Assembly: GCF_036965045.1 (NCBI RefSeq)
Contig: NZ_JBALOV010000013.1
Location: 1-64,000 of the forward strand
From: Ferdinandcohnia sp036965045
GTDB lineage: Bacteria; Bacillota; Bacilli; Bacillales; Bacillaceae_L
Length of the DNA stretch: 64,000 bases
Reading direction: 5' to 3'
Positions within the stretch are counted from its first letter, which is position 1; each line of letters begins with the position of its first letter. The translations under genes and the position numbers were made by a program. Positions 42,678-53,600 of this stretch are shown in pieces. Under the pieces are notes generated by a model. That model ran no database searches and was not told the DNA's origin. It saw only the letters and a list, made by a program, of their open reading frames with translations.

Positions 42678-44249
42678 ATGGATTTCAGTCAATTACATTA
42701 TTATGTTCCTACCCCAAAAACTAATGAACCGTCTGTCATACAAAGAGATTTAATCGTTTATGGTGCAACTCCTGCAGGAATTACATCAGCAATACAGGCA
42801 AAATGTATGGGTCTATCTGTCGTCATTGCCGAATTCAGCAAGAATGTTGGTGGCATTACTGCAAGTGGTTTGGGGGCCTCTGATATTGGCGCAAAGGAAG
42901 CAATAGGTGGTTTATCAAGAGTATTCTTTCAGGAGTTAGGAAACTATTACAATACAAACGAACAGTGGACTTTTGAACCGAAAGCAGCCAAATATGTATT
43001 TGAAAAATGGCTCAAGGACTACGAGATTGAAGTTATTTATAATCAGCATGTAGTAGAAGTTAAAAAAGAGAATAACAGGATAACAGAAATATTGATGGAA
43101 GATGGAACTACATATATTGGAGAATTTTTCATTGACACTAGCTATGAGGGAGACGTAATGGCGAAAGCAGGTGTCAGATACTTTGTTGGCAGAGAATCGA
43201 ACGCCACTTACAAAGAAAGATACAATGGAATCCAATTTGGACACCCCCACCATCAATTTGAAAAATGGATTGATCCGTATGTAATTGAGGGTGACCCTTC
43301 AAGTGGAATATTGCCTGGTAATACAGAAACTGCCCTTGAAACCATTGGCTATCAAGGTCAAGGCGACAAGCGAATTCAAGCCTATAATTTTCGAATATGT
43401 TTAACAAAAACAACTGCTAATCGTGTTCCATTTCCGAAACCTTCCTCCTATGACCGGGAGCGCTTTGCGTTGTTATTACGTTATATCAATGCGGGAGTAT
43501 GGGATGCAATGAATCTACATACCTTGTTACCTAACGGAAAGACGGATTTAAATAATTACGGAGGATTTTCAACAGACTATATCGGGATGAATTATGAATG
43601 GCCGGACGGAGATTACGAAACACGCGAAAGAATCTTCCAAGACCATTTTACATATAATCTCGGATTGCTCTATTTTTTAGCCAATGATGAACAAGTTCCA
43701 GAAGAGATTCGAGACGAGGTCTCCCAATGGGGTTTAGCACGAGATGAATTCGAAGAAACTGGACATTGGCCTCATCAACTCTATATTCGAGAAGCTAAAA
43801 GAATGATAGCGGATTATGTAATGACAGATCATAATTGTTTAGGTGACGTAACCGTTGAAGATTCTATCGGACTCGCATCCTATCAAATGGATTCTCATCA
43901 TGTTAGAAGATTACTTATTGATGGACGTGTCTATAATGAAGGTGACGTTGAAATACCGATATCACCATATCCAATCTCCTATCGTTCAATACGTCCAAAG
44001 GCTGAAGAGTGCACAAACTTACTCGTTCCCGTATGTTTATCAAGTTCACATATTGCCTATGGTTCAATACGGATGGAGCCCGTGTTCATGATTTTAGGTC
44101 AATCAGCAGGGGCAGCCGCCGCTTTAGCCCATAAAAATAAAACAACCGTACAAGGTATATCTTATGAACAGAAAAAAAAGAATTACTCTCTTACGGACAA
44201 GTACTACAATGGGACGATTCAATTGAAGATGACCCGGTGTTACGAATGA
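42678..44249 (+). CDS. FAD-dependent oxidoreductase, apparent frameshift near the C-terminus
   Basis: A PF12831-type flavoprotein, 523 aa as read. ATG 42678 is preceded by AAGGAGG. FAD motif VYGATPAGITSAIQAKCMGLSVVI near residue 18, GGITASGLGASDIG, and SIRMEPVFMILGQSAGAAAA near residue 470. After an A8 tract at 44172-44179 the frame continues as NYSLTDKYYNG and stops at 44249; one extra A would instead give ELLSYGQVLQWDDSIEDD and a stop at 44272, which matches the LLxxGQVL ending usual for this family. So the last residues are probably wrong through a homopolymer error, or the gene is genuinely shifted or slippage-expressed. Paralogue of the gene at 21950. Confidence 0.85.
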   Translation: MDFSQLHYYVPTPKTNEPSVIQRDLIVYGATPAGITSAIQAKCMGLSVVIAEFSKNVGGITASGLGASDIGAKEAIGGLSRVFFQELGNYYNTNEQWTFEPKAAKYVFEKWLKDYEIEVIYNQHVVEVKKENNRITEILMEDGTTYIGEFFIDTSYEGDVMAKAGVRYFVGRESNATYKERYNGIQFGHPHHQFEKWIDPYVIEGDPSSGILPGNTETALETIGYQGQGDKRIQAYNFRICLTKTTANRVPFPKPSSYDRERFALLLRYINAGVWDAMNLHTLLPNGKTDLNNYGGFSTDYIGMNYEWPDGDYETRERIFQDHFTYNLGLLYFLANDEQVPEEIRDEVSQWGLARDEFEETGHWPHQLYIREAKRMIADYVMTDHNCLGDVTVEDSIGLASYQMDSHHVRRLLIDGRVYNEGDVEIPISPYPISYRSIRPKAEECTNLLVPVCLSSSHIAYGSIRMEPVFMILGQSAGAAAALAHKNKTTVQGISYEQKKKNYSLTDKYYNGTIQLKMTRCYE

Positions 44250-44276
44250 AGGAAACGTTTGGGAAGAAATAAACTG

Positions 44277-44313
44277 AAGGACTACATTTCAATGATAATG
44301 TAGTCCTTTTTCT
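44277..44313. terminator. Bidirectional terminator
   Basis: AAGGACTACATT pairs with AATGTAGTCCTT around an 8-base loop and is followed by TTTCTTG on the plus strand; it separates convergent genes. Confidence 0.85.
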
Positions 44314-44315
44314 TG

Positions 44316-47300
44316 TTACTTTAAAATTTTTACCGTGATTGTTTGGTCCTCTCTAATATCTAAGAATTCTTTGCTATTTAAAGAGGAAACCATAGAATTT
44401 TTCAAAATAGAAATACTAGTTGTGTCTATATTTTTGTTTGCTTTGAATTTAAGTACAGCAATTTTGTCATCTTCCTCGAGTGACTTTCCTGTAGGTAATG
44501 TAGCTGATATTTTTACTTTGCCAGATTCCTTTTCCACTTCTAATTCTGTACCCTTCTCACTAAATGGGCCAACCCCTTTTGCTGTTATGAACTTTAGATC
44601 TTTTTCGTTGTAGTCTAGTTGAGCTATCAATTTATCAAGTTGATTTACCTGATTGGCGTAGAGAGCTACCTCAAACACTTCACCTTGTTTAACATGTAAT
44701 GGACCATTAAGATGTAATTTTCCTGGATGTGTTTTATCTGTAATGCTTACCTTATTCATTAATGTTCGGTTAGAACGTGGCGAATAGTAAAGATGTCCAT
44801 CCTCCCCTATCGTGAATGCTTCAGAATCCTCAAAGTAATGAAAATCAAGGGTAATCGGATCAATAGCAACTAATCGGCGACCAAGCTGCATGTAAAGAAT
44901 ATCAAGATGCCATTCGACATTATAAGCACCCCATTGACCCCAAGAACCATCAGATGGGAATAGATTTTTATACTTAATTAAAGCAAGTGATTCTGGATCA
45001 AGCGCAAAAACAATTCCATTTACAGCTCCCCAAAGTAACCCATCAGGACCAATTGAAAGTCCACCAATTGCGGGAGGGCTATAAAGTCCAGGAATATCTA
45101 AAGAAATTTCTTTAAGTTTCTTTTCATTTTTGATATCCCATACAAAGACTTTAGCTTCAGTTGCCTTTGTTTGAGAACTTAATCCACCATTAATACTAGT
45201 TGAGCCATAAATTTTTCCGTCTTTATGTGCTAAAGAAATAATACTTTGATTTTCAACTATATTCCGGTGCACTTTGTAGGATTCTTTTGGGTTTTGACCA
45301 GCAGGGTCATATACCATTAGCGCCCCACCAAGTTCACCATAGTCAGGTATCGATCCTAAATAGATTTTTCCTCTGACTTCAATTCCACTTATTGGACGGT
45401 CCTGTGCTTCTCCAATATTAAATAGTTTCTTAGGTTTATCACCACTTGCTGGGATATATTCCTCAAAAGCCCCTCCCGGATAAACTCCGAAGTAGACTTT
45501 GTCTTGATAAGGAATGACTGCCCCAGCTTGCCCCATTGGGAAAAGCTTCAATCCTTCTGTAAACACATCATATTCAGCTGCCTTTGAAGCTTGCATACCG
45601 GTAATATAAACTTTTCCGTTTGCTCCCTTCTTAAATACATGAGTGATAGAAGGTGATGGTGGCAAGAAATTAGTAATGGTTTTGATTTTTCCAGTAGCTG
45701 GATTAAAAAAGATATAGCTACCTGCAAAATTCATCGTAACCAAACTTGTACCTGGGAGTTCAGGGTCCGGTGATTCAACCCAATCTACCCCTCTGAATCC
45801 TGTACCAAAATCTACAATTTCAACTAACTCAAATGTATTGACATCAAAGGAAGCAATTTTCCCGTTAAAGGGCATGTAAATCTTCCCATCAAGAGATGTT
45901 TTCGGAAGATGGAGACCGGAACTACTGTTTTCTATTTTAATATCTTCCCATTTTTCCGCCTCCAAATTATATACATACCTTGTTTGTGACGTTTCAAAAC
46001 GTGCAATTAACAGTCTGTCATCGACAATATCTAAGTCATATACATAGCCTTCTTCATTTAGAGGAGAAGCTATTTCAATCTTTTCGCCTGTTTTTACATC
46101 AAGTTTATAAATCTCTCCAAGCGATGTTCCACCATACACATATCCATTGCTATAATCAATCGAACGGACATATTCTTGGCTAATATGACCCATTAGTCGA
46201 CCATAATCATGTGCTGTTTGGGTAGAAGGATCATATTTAATAATTTTCCCTAATGGACCTGTTGCAATATATACATTGCCCTCTTCGTCATGCTCAAGTG
46301 CCCAAAACACATTCTCGGTACTATGTGTATAGACCTTTTTAATGTCCTTATTTATCGGAGAATACACCCACAACTGTCCACCTGCAGCAACATATACGTC
46401 ACCGTTCGGTACAACCGTATGGCTCCAAACATCTCCTGCACCTTCCATCGGTAAGCTACGGATAAGTTTATGCTCATCAATATTGATTACATGGAATATT
46501 GGCGGAATTCCTTTCACGGTTGTATACATGACATTAACACCATCTTCCACGCCAGTTTGTCCATCAAACAAACCGATTGTATCTGCAATCGGGGGGTTGA
46601 GATTTTTAGGCTGGCTAAAAGATAAGTTTGCTAGTTTTTCATTTATTTCTCCAATTGTAATCAATGAAGTTTGATCGCGTCCAAGCTTAAATTCATTATT
46701 CATGACTGTTTCTTTACTTAAGACTGTCCATGCTTGCCCAGACTCAGAACCTGCTTTGAATTGTAATTGAACCATACTTGAGTCAGATTTTATAGGTTGC
46801 TCAGGATTTGTAGAAGCCACAATGCCTATTCTTCCTTTAGATTCTTCTACGTTTACTGAAGCAGATTCTGTTGCAAAATCTCCTAATGGTTCATAACCTA
46901 AAAATTGCAGATTTTCACGATCATAGTAGACATCCCCTTGAATATGATAAAGCTCTTTTACATTTGTAGCATCTAACGTAACTGTAAAAGTCTCTCCTTC
47001 AGCAATTTGTTTAGGTGCTGTTATTGACAGATTTGCTGGTGACTGATCTGCCTCATGAAGTATCGCTATATCATCATAATAAGCTTCGGCTATTTGATAC
47101 GATGTCGAATATAATACCATACGTGCATAAACTGCATCAGCCGGAGCAACTACCTCTCTGGTATAAATATCGCTCCATTCCTCTACCGGAACGTCTTTCC
47201 CGGATGCATAATGCATTTCAGTGGCACCTACATCTATGCGAACATCATCTTCATTATAAAAACGAATATCAATACTTGCTGTACCACCATCTTTGAGATA

Positions 47301-48158
47301 CAACTTGCTTGAACCGGTGTAAGTATCCCCTGGAGTAACAGAAACATAATCACTTTGTAAAGCTACTGAACCGTTTCTCACTTGGTCATATATCTTTAGA
47401 CTAAAATCACCTGAAGCACTGATTTCATTATTCAATTCATAATAGAAATCAGAGCCCACATTAAATAATGATTCCCAGTATTGAATATTCCCATTGTACA
47501 AAGGCTTCTCAAAACTTGAATTTCGTATATCTGTTCCGATGGGTTCTATCCCTCTTTCTCCCTCAACCGCTACATCATCAAAGTATGCCTGTGCAATTGC
47601 ATAACTTGTTGTATAGACTACTATTTTTGCGGATTTCGCATTACTTGGAGCTTTAGCTGATGGTGTAGAGACCTTTGTCCATTGCTCGATTGGAAAGCCT
47701 TTTGACGTTTCACTATGTGTGACATACTCCTCAGTTTGAATCTTACTATTCTTTTCATCATAAAACTCAATGCGAATACTAGCTGTACTATTTGCCTTCA
47801 TGAATAACATTGCAGTACCAGTGTATAAATCTCCTGGTTTTACTTCAATTGAATCGCTTAATAAACCAACTGATTTATCTCTAAACTCGTCTGAAAGATA
47901 AAGGCTATTTTCTCCAGTTGCACTTTGTTCTTTTGATACTTCAAACGTAAATCCGTCCCCTGTCTGAAACATAGATGTCCAACCCGTGATTTTGCCATCC
48001 ACTACAGAATCTTCAAAACTACCATTCTTTACAGGAATAGTACTTGAAGTAGTAGCGGCACCTACTGTTTCTAAAAATAGTGGTGTTCCTTGAAACAAAT
48101 TTGTAAGCGTTAATAAAACACATAGCGTTAACATTATTACTTTCCTAATCTTCGCCAA
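44316..48158 (-). CDS. Secreted CBM/cohesin-like/beta-propeller protein (1280 aa)
   Basis: TTG start at 48158 with GAGAGGGG. Residues 1-34 are a signal peptide. Two CenC-like (CBM_4_9-type) jelly-roll modules follow (~40-200 and ~205-370, each ending YYDDIAI/YFDDVAV), then a cohesin-like module (~375-505: SITAPKQIAEGETFTVTLDATNV), a beta-propeller (~520-1150) with conserved SIPDYGELGGALMVY and RNIVENQSIISLAH, and a second cohesin-like module (~1155-1280). No LPXTG, SLH or dockerin is visible. Probably a surface or secreted glycan-binding protein; enzymatic activity is possible but no catalytic residues are recognised. Transcribed from an AGAC-box promoter. Confidence 0.85.
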   Translation of the reverse strand: MAKIRKVIMLTLCVLLTLTNLFQGTPLFLETVGAATTSSTIPVKNGSFEDSVVDGKITGWTSMFQTGDGFTFEVSKEQSATGENSLYLSDEFRDKSVGLLSDSIEVKPGDLYTGTAMLFMKANSTASIRIEFYDEKNSKIQTEEYVTHSETSKGFPIEQWTKVSTPSAKAPSNAKSAKIVVYTTSYAIAQAYFDDVAVEGERGIEPIGTDIRNSSFEKPLYNGNIQYWESLFNVGSDFYYELNNEISASGDFSLKIYDQVRNGSVALQSDYVSVTPGDTYTGSSKLYLKDGGTASIDIRFYNEDDVRIDVGATEMHYASGKDVPVEEWSDIYTREVVAPADAVYARMVLYSTSYQIAEAYYDDIAILHEADQSPANLSITAPKQIAEGETFTVTLDATNVKELYHIQGDVYYDRENLQFLGYEPLGDFATESASVNVEESKGRIGIVASTNPEQPIKSDSSMVQLQFKAGSESGQAWTVLSKETVMNNEFKLGRDQTSLITIGEINEKLANLSFSQPKNLNPPIADTIGLFDGQTGVEDGVNVMYTTVKGIPPIFHVINIDEHKLIRSLPMEGAGDVWSHTVVPNGDVYVAAGGQLWVYSPINKDIKKVYTHSTENVFWALEHDEEGNVYIATGPLGKIIKYDPSTQTAHDYGRLMGHISQEYVRSIDYSNGYVYGGTSLGEIYKLDVKTGEKIEIASPLNEEGYVYDLDIVDDRLLIARFETSQTRYVYNLEAEKWEDIKIENSSSGLHLPKTSLDGKIYMPFNGKIASFDVNTFELVEIVDFGTGFRGVDWVESPDPELPGTSLVTMNFAGSYIFFNPATGKIKTITNFLPPSPSITHVFKKGANGKVYITGMQASKAAEYDVFTEGLKLFPMGQAGAVIPYQDKVYFGVYPGGAFEEYIPASGDKPKKLFNIGEAQDRPISGIEVRGKIYLGSIPDYGELGGALMVYDPAGQNPKESYKVHRNIVENQSIISLAHKDGKIYGSTSINGGLSSQTKATEAKVFVWDIKNEKKLKEISLDIPGLYSPPAIGGLSIGPDGLLWGAVNGIVFALDPESLALIKYKNLFPSDGSWGQWGAYNVEWHLDILYMQLGRRLVAIDPITLDFHYFEDSEAFTIGEDGHLYYSPRSNRTLMNKVSITDKTHPGKLHLNGPLHVKQGEVFEVALYANQVNQLDKLIAQLDYNEKDLKFITAKGVGPFSEKGTELEVEKESGKVKISATLPTGKSLEEDDKIAVLKFKANKNIDTTSISILKNSMVSSLNSKEFLDIREDQTITVKILK

Positions 48159-48560
48159 ATTATAACCCCTCTCCTATTTTAAATAGAAACGTTAATATCT
48201 TTAAATCTATTTCATTGTATTGATATCGTAATTGTGTGACAAGTCTGAAAACTGTCTTTAAGTTAGCATATAGGTAAACACGTCTTTCGTAGGATAACAC
48301 GGTTCTACCACCCTCCTACTATAGACCTAAAATCTTTATCGTCATTTTAAAGACTAGGTTCCTTCTTTATCCTTTAATTGAAATCAGAAAATTTCCAATA
48401 ATTTTTCACTCTCATTTGCACAACTAGAGTGATTTAGTGAAAGAAAGGAGGTATATTTCGCAATTTATTTTGTGCAATTTCATAAAGGTGAGTCGAACAA
48501 CTAAGGATTTTTTCAATTAAGTGCTCATATCCCTATCAAAACATGAAAGGATGAAAAGCG
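48159..48560. other. Divergent spacer between two propeller genes
   Basis: Holds the AGAC-box promoter of the minus-strand gene. On the plus strand there is a lone half-site TTTTAAAGAC at 48346-48355 and a GAAAGGAGG sequence at 48442-48450 with no suitable start codon behind it. I see no clear promoter for 48561. Confidence 0.5.
48214..48261 (-). promoter_or_regulatory. Promoter and AGAC-box of the 1280-aa propeller gene (site 4)
   Basis: Gene-direction: TTAAAGACAGTTTTC then AGAC (48238-48261), -35 TTGTCA (48237-48242), 17 bp, -10 TACAAT (48214-48219). Very close to site 2 in sequence. Confidence 0.82.
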
Positions 48561-50540
48561 ATGAAAAGAAAATCAATCATGTATTCTTTGATCACAGTAT
48601 TAGTCTTCTCTTTATTTTCAAGTGTCATTGGTAACCATCAGATATCTGCTGAAGAGGGCCATATTCGTGAGATTGGGACCGTACTTAATTCTGTTTCTGT
48701 TCCTGCAGCTGATTATGGAAAAGGCCCAAATGGGGAAGATTGGGTATACGCTGTCGCTAACGGTTCCCCTGCTGTGTTTAACGTACTAGATGCAAAAACT
48801 GGAGAGCGCATTGCAAATTTTCCACTTGATGGAGCAAGTGGTGCATGGGGAGTCACTGTTGATCCTATGGGAAATGTCTATATCGGAACGTACTCTAATG
48901 CCTCATTGTTTAAATATGTACCAGGTGCAGACCATGTAGAAAACCTAGGAAATCCAATCCCAGGTGAATCGTTTTTATGGCGTCTAAAATCAGATGAAGA
49001 TGGCCGCATTTACGGGGGAACCTTTCCAAGCGGAAAAGTATTTCAATATGATCCTGAAACTAAGAAATTTCGCGATTATGGACAAGTAAAAGATGGACAG
49101 CAATATGCCAGAGGACTTGATGTTTATAAGAATAAACTTTATGTAGGACTTGGAACTCAAGGAGCAAATTTAATCGAACTAGATATACATACAGGTGAAA
49201 AAGTTGAGATTCCACTACCTGAAAAGTATGCGAAAAGGACCTATATATATGATATTGATGTAGTTCGCAATAAAATGTTTGCAAGGGCAACTGGTTCTAG
49301 TAATACAATTCTCGTTTATGATTTAAAAACAATGAATATTGTGGATGAAATTGAGGGTGCTAATGGACTTGATGTATCCGAACCAGGTCCTGGAAACTTG
49401 GTCTATTTTATCAAAAACGAACAACTCTTCTCATACGATTTAAACTCATTAAAATTAACACCTACTGGTTTTGACAATCTTTTCTCGGCAAGAGATTTCG
49501 GTTGGGCGCAATTCGAAAATAGTGAATTTCCTGGAAAGACATTAGTTTCAATTGCTTGGGATGGAAAAATTCGTCACTACAATCCAATCACTGGAAATCA
49601 TCGTATTTTACAAGGACAATTAAGTGGTCAACCGGTAAGTATCCAATCCCTAACGCAAGGCCCTAACGGTAATATTTTTGTTGGTGGCTATTTATCTGGT
49701 GGACTTGCCCAATATGATTATGAAACTGGTCAAGTTATTGAAAATAAGGGGCTTGGACAAATCGAAGGAATGATTGCCCATCAAAATCGATTGTATATGG
49801 GAATTTATCCAGGCGGGTTCTTATATTCCTACGATCCTACTGAAAGCTATGAAATGGGTATAAATCCAGTTGAACATTTCGGCTTGAAATCAGAGGGTCA
49901 GGATCGCCCCTTTGCTTTAGAATCTGCTGGTAATCTATTAGCTATTGGAACAGTTCCGGATTATGGACAACTAGGTGGTGCTTTAACGATTTTTAATCCA
50001 GCATCAAATGATTATACTCTTCACCGGAATATCGTAGAAAATCAAAGTGTCATTTCATTGGCGTATCAGGATGGGCTTCTATATGGTGGTACTTCTGTTT
50101 GGGGCGGACTAGGTATTGCTCCTACAGAAAATGAAGCGAAGTTGTTTGTTTATAATATGCAAACGGGTGAAAAGCAATTTGAAACCATTCCAGTTCCAGG
50201 TGAAAAAGCCATTTCAGCCCTAACCTTTGATGATGATGGAAACCTATGGGGGCTTACTTCTGGCATCTTATTTAAATTCGACACGACTATTAATCAGGTT
50301 GTTGAGACAAAGGAACTGTATCAAGTAAATTGGGATTCAATTAGTCATTTATGGCGGGAAGGTTTTTTACAGTTTGATGATGGTTATTTATACGGTCAAG
50401 TACGGGGAGATATAGTGAAAATTAACCCCGATACATTGGATCATGAAGTATTAGCAGAGGATACCAAACTATTTGCAATGGATCCTGATGGCAATATCTA
50501 TTTTGCTAGAGGTACCAAGCTATATCAATATGAAAGATAG
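48561..50540 (+). CDS. Secreted beta-propeller protein (659 aa)
   Basis: The minimal member of the propeller family: signal peptide at residues 1-30 (SLFSSVIGNHQISAEE), then only the propeller (~35-659). Blades recur about every 45-50 residues with YxYDxxT/GK patterns (FQYDPETKKFRDYGQV; YDYETGQVIENKG). The shared core TVPDYGQLGGALTIF and RNIVENQSVISLAY lies near residues 470-510. ATG 48561 with AAAGGATG. No anchor motif. A propeller alone suggests that this domain is the binding or catalytic unit (lyase- or lectin-like). Confidence 0.85.
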   Translation: MKRKSIMYSLITVLVFSLFSSVIGNHQISAEEGHIREIGTVLNSVSVPAADYGKGPNGEDWVYAVANGSPAVFNVLDAKTGERIANFPLDGASGAWGVTVDPMGNVYIGTYSNASLFKYVPGADHVENLGNPIPGESFLWRLKSDEDGRIYGGTFPSGKVFQYDPETKKFRDYGQVKDGQQYARGLDVYKNKLYVGLGTQGANLIELDIHTGEKVEIPLPEKYAKRTYIYDIDVVRNKMFARATGSSNTILVYDLKTMNIVDEIEGANGLDVSEPGPGNLVYFIKNEQLFSYDLNSLKLTPTGFDNLFSARDFGWAQFENSEFPGKTLVSIAWDGKIRHYNPITGNHRILQGQLSGQPVSIQSLTQGPNGNIFVGGYLSGGLAQYDYETGQVIENKGLGQIEGMIAHQNRLYMGIYPGGFLYSYDPTESYEMGINPVEHFGLKSEGQDRPFALESAGNLLAIGTVPDYGQLGGALTIFNPASNDYTLHRNIVENQSVISLAYQDGLLYGGTSVWGGLGIAPTENEAKLFVYNMQTGEKQFETIPVPGEKAISALTFDDDGNLWGLTSGILFKFDTTINQVVETKELYQVNWDSISHLWREGFLQFDDGYLYGQVRGDIVKINPDTLDHEVLAEDTKLFAMDPDGNIYFARGTKLYQYER

Positions 50541-50583
50541 ATTAGCAGCGAGATACATTTCTCTGCTATAACCTCTTATCAAA

Positions 50584-50614
50584 TCTGACAGGTAAATTCG
50601 TTTTACCTGTCAGA
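50584..50614 (+). repeat. Strong intercistronic stem-loop (TTCG-type loop)
   Basis: TCTGACAGGTAAA pairs with TTTACCTGTCAGA around TTCGT. It is followed by A-rich rather than T-rich sequence, so on the plus strand it is more likely an mRNA-stabilising hairpin between the two propeller genes than a terminator. Confidence 0.6.
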
Positions 50615-50643
50615 AAAAATGACGAATCCAGGAGGAATATGAA

Positions 50644-53600
50644 TTGAAAGAAAAAATGAGACTTTTTTCTATCGTTTTACTTGCAACAATACTCGTCTTC
50701 TCCACTCTTCCCTATTACCAACAATCGAATTCCGTAGCTGCTGAAGATAATTGGAAAGAATTAAGTGTCGAGAACGGTGATTTTGAAGCAAAACCTACAT
50801 CCGAGACAGATACACCATCATGGGTATATTGGACGGGAGGCTATAAGACCGGAATGAGTATTTCAAATAAAGTTGTAAGTACTGGAAACCAAAGTCTAGC
50901 TGTTAATAATAATGGTGTAGTGGGCTTATTCAGCCAAGAAATTGGTATTACGGAAGGTAATCAATATAAATTAACAGCCAGCCTGTATGTTGAAGAATTA
51001 ACTGGAAAACCAGGTATATGGCTTCGCTGGCTAGATGAAAGTGGGACGATTATATCAAACTCTGCAAAGTATTTTGATGTTTCTGAGTTCAATAAATGGC
51101 AAACCGTAGATATTGAAGCAACTGCCCCAACCGGTGCAAAAGGAGTGAAAATATTTATCTACCAATCATCTACATCCAATATGAAAGGATATTATGATGA
51201 TGTTAGATTTTTTGAAAAAGAATCGAATATTTTAGACTTCCCTATCGAATTTGGTAAACCCATTAATCACGGTCCAGCTGCGTTGGCTGCCAAATCTCAA
51301 GGAGTTGCAATTGGAGATGGTGAACTCTACTATGCTACAAACGGTTCACCAGCAACGTTTTATGCAGCTGATGCTAAGACGGGAGAAAAAATATTTTCTG
51401 CAGACCTCCCAGGAAGTGATGTCGTTTGGGCAATGGTTGTAGGTGCGGATGGGAATGTCTATTTTGCCGGCACATATAATGGAATACTATATAGATATGT
51501 TGTGAAAGAAAAACGATTAGAGCAACTCGGGAAAAATCCATCTGACAATTGGGTTTGGCAGCTAGAGGCTTCTCATGATGGAAAAATATACGGAGCAACC
51601 TATCCAAATGCAAAAGTATTCGAATATGATATTGAATCTGCTCAATTTAAAGATTTAGGAACTTTTTATGATGGTCAACAATATGCACGCGGACTTGGAA
51701 TTACGGAAGATAGTTTATATGTTGGAATGGGTACAACTGCATTCTTAATGAAGATGGATCTCGCAACTGGAGAGAGAACTGAAATCAAACTACCAATTAC
51801 CGGTACACCCACATCCATATCGAATATTTGGGAATATGGTAATTCTGTTTTTGTTGCATATGGAACTTCATTAGTAACGATTGACAAGACAACGGGTGAA
51901 GAAAAGAATACAATGAATTGGCAAGATGAGCATACTTTTGATGGGCTTATTTCATCCCCTTCTCCATATGATGAAAATTTTCTTTACTACATTAATAAAA
52001 ATACACAGCAATTATGGACCTACAATATGACCACACATAAGACAGAAAAGGTAGAACCAACGGTACAGCTGCCTGCTACCCCTGCAAAAGCGATGCGTTG
52101 GATAAAGGATGAAAGCGGCAAAGATGTGTTGGCTATTTTACATCATCAGATCGAATATTCAATTTTTGACCCGACTACAAATACTGTAAAGGTCAGCTAC
52201 CCTGAAGTGGACATGCAAGGTCTGTTAATGCAAAGCTTAGAAATTGGTGAAGATCAAAAGATTTATATGGGTGGGTATCAAGGTTCTTTTGGAGTCTTTG
52301 ATACGGCGATAGATCAATACATCCTACAAAAACGGGATCCTCACCAAATTGAAGGAATTGGTTTCTTAAATGGCGATGTCTTTCTTGGCACATATGGTGG
52401 CGCTAAAATTTATAAATATGATCCAAACCGACCATTTACCTTCTCAGGTGGTAAAAGTGGCGAAAATCCAGAGTTGGTACAAGACATCGAGGAGGATCAA
52501 AGCAGACCTTTCACATTTGCATCTGGAGATGACAAGCTCTTTGTAGGAACCATTTCTGATTATGGAAGATTAGGTGGAGCACTTACCATTTATAACGCTA
52601 AAACGAATGAGTGGGAGACAATTCGGAATATCATAAAAAATCAAAGTATCATCGGATTAGCTTATCTAGACGGAACAGTATTTGGAGGCTCCACAATATC
52701 GGGTGGTCTAGGTATTGACCCGACGGAACCAAAAGCGAAAATGTTTGAATATGATGTAGCAACGGGGAAACATGAAGCATTCGACCTGGATGTAGATGGA
52801 TTAGCAAAGCCAGAAATGATTGGTGAATTGTCTGTAGGTCCCGACGGAAACATCTGGGGTGTAGCATGGGGACTAGATGAGGCTGGAGCTTATAACACAG
52901 TTATCTTCGCCATGAATCCAGATAATCGAGAAATTATAAAAAGTACACAACTTTATAAAGGTGTAAACCGAGGAAGTCAATGGCGACCATTTTTCATTCG
53001 CTGGGATAACCAAGGTTTCCTTTACACAACTGCTGCTCGTACACTAACTGTTATCGATCCAAAAACAATGAAAAGTAAACAATTGGTTACTGGTAATGTC
53101 AATTTGATGGATGTAGATAAAGAAGGAAATATTTACTATTCATCTGACCATAACTTGAATCAGCTACCTGTTCCACTTGAAAATGGAACTGTAACTGTCG
53201 AAAATGAATCAATGCAACAAGGTACGGAGCAAAACATTGATTTAACAGTTACACTCGTAAATGGAAATACAATCAATTTAGCAGGAGCTCAAATAGAGTG
53301 GATTAATTCAAATCCTGATGTTGCTGCCATTAAGGATGGCAAAATTGCCGGAAAAAATGCAGGAACAACTGAGATTTATGCAACCGTCGCCTATAATGGA
53401 GAAGAAATCAGAACAAATACGCTTATCATAACTGTTGATGTTACAACCGAAACATTAACAAAGCAAATCAACGAGTTCGAAAAAGCAGAGACCATGCCTC
53501 ATTCAGTCGCTCAACAACTAAGTAACCGCTTAGCACAAGCTGATGAGCATTACCAAAATGGGAAGAAAGATCAAGCACTTAAACATCTTGAAGATTTCCG

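Noticed and set aside
46699..46740. TTACTTAAGACTGTCC-like match to the AGAC-box
   Set aside because: It is inside the coding region of the 1280-aa protein, has the wrong half-site spacing and no promoter next to it.
48340..48470. Half-site TTTTAAAGAC and a GAAAGGAGG upstream of the 659-aa propeller gene
   Set aside because: The second half-site and a -35/-10 at the conserved distances are missing, and the RBS-like sequence has no start codon at a usable distance (GTG and TTG are ~18-20 bases away).
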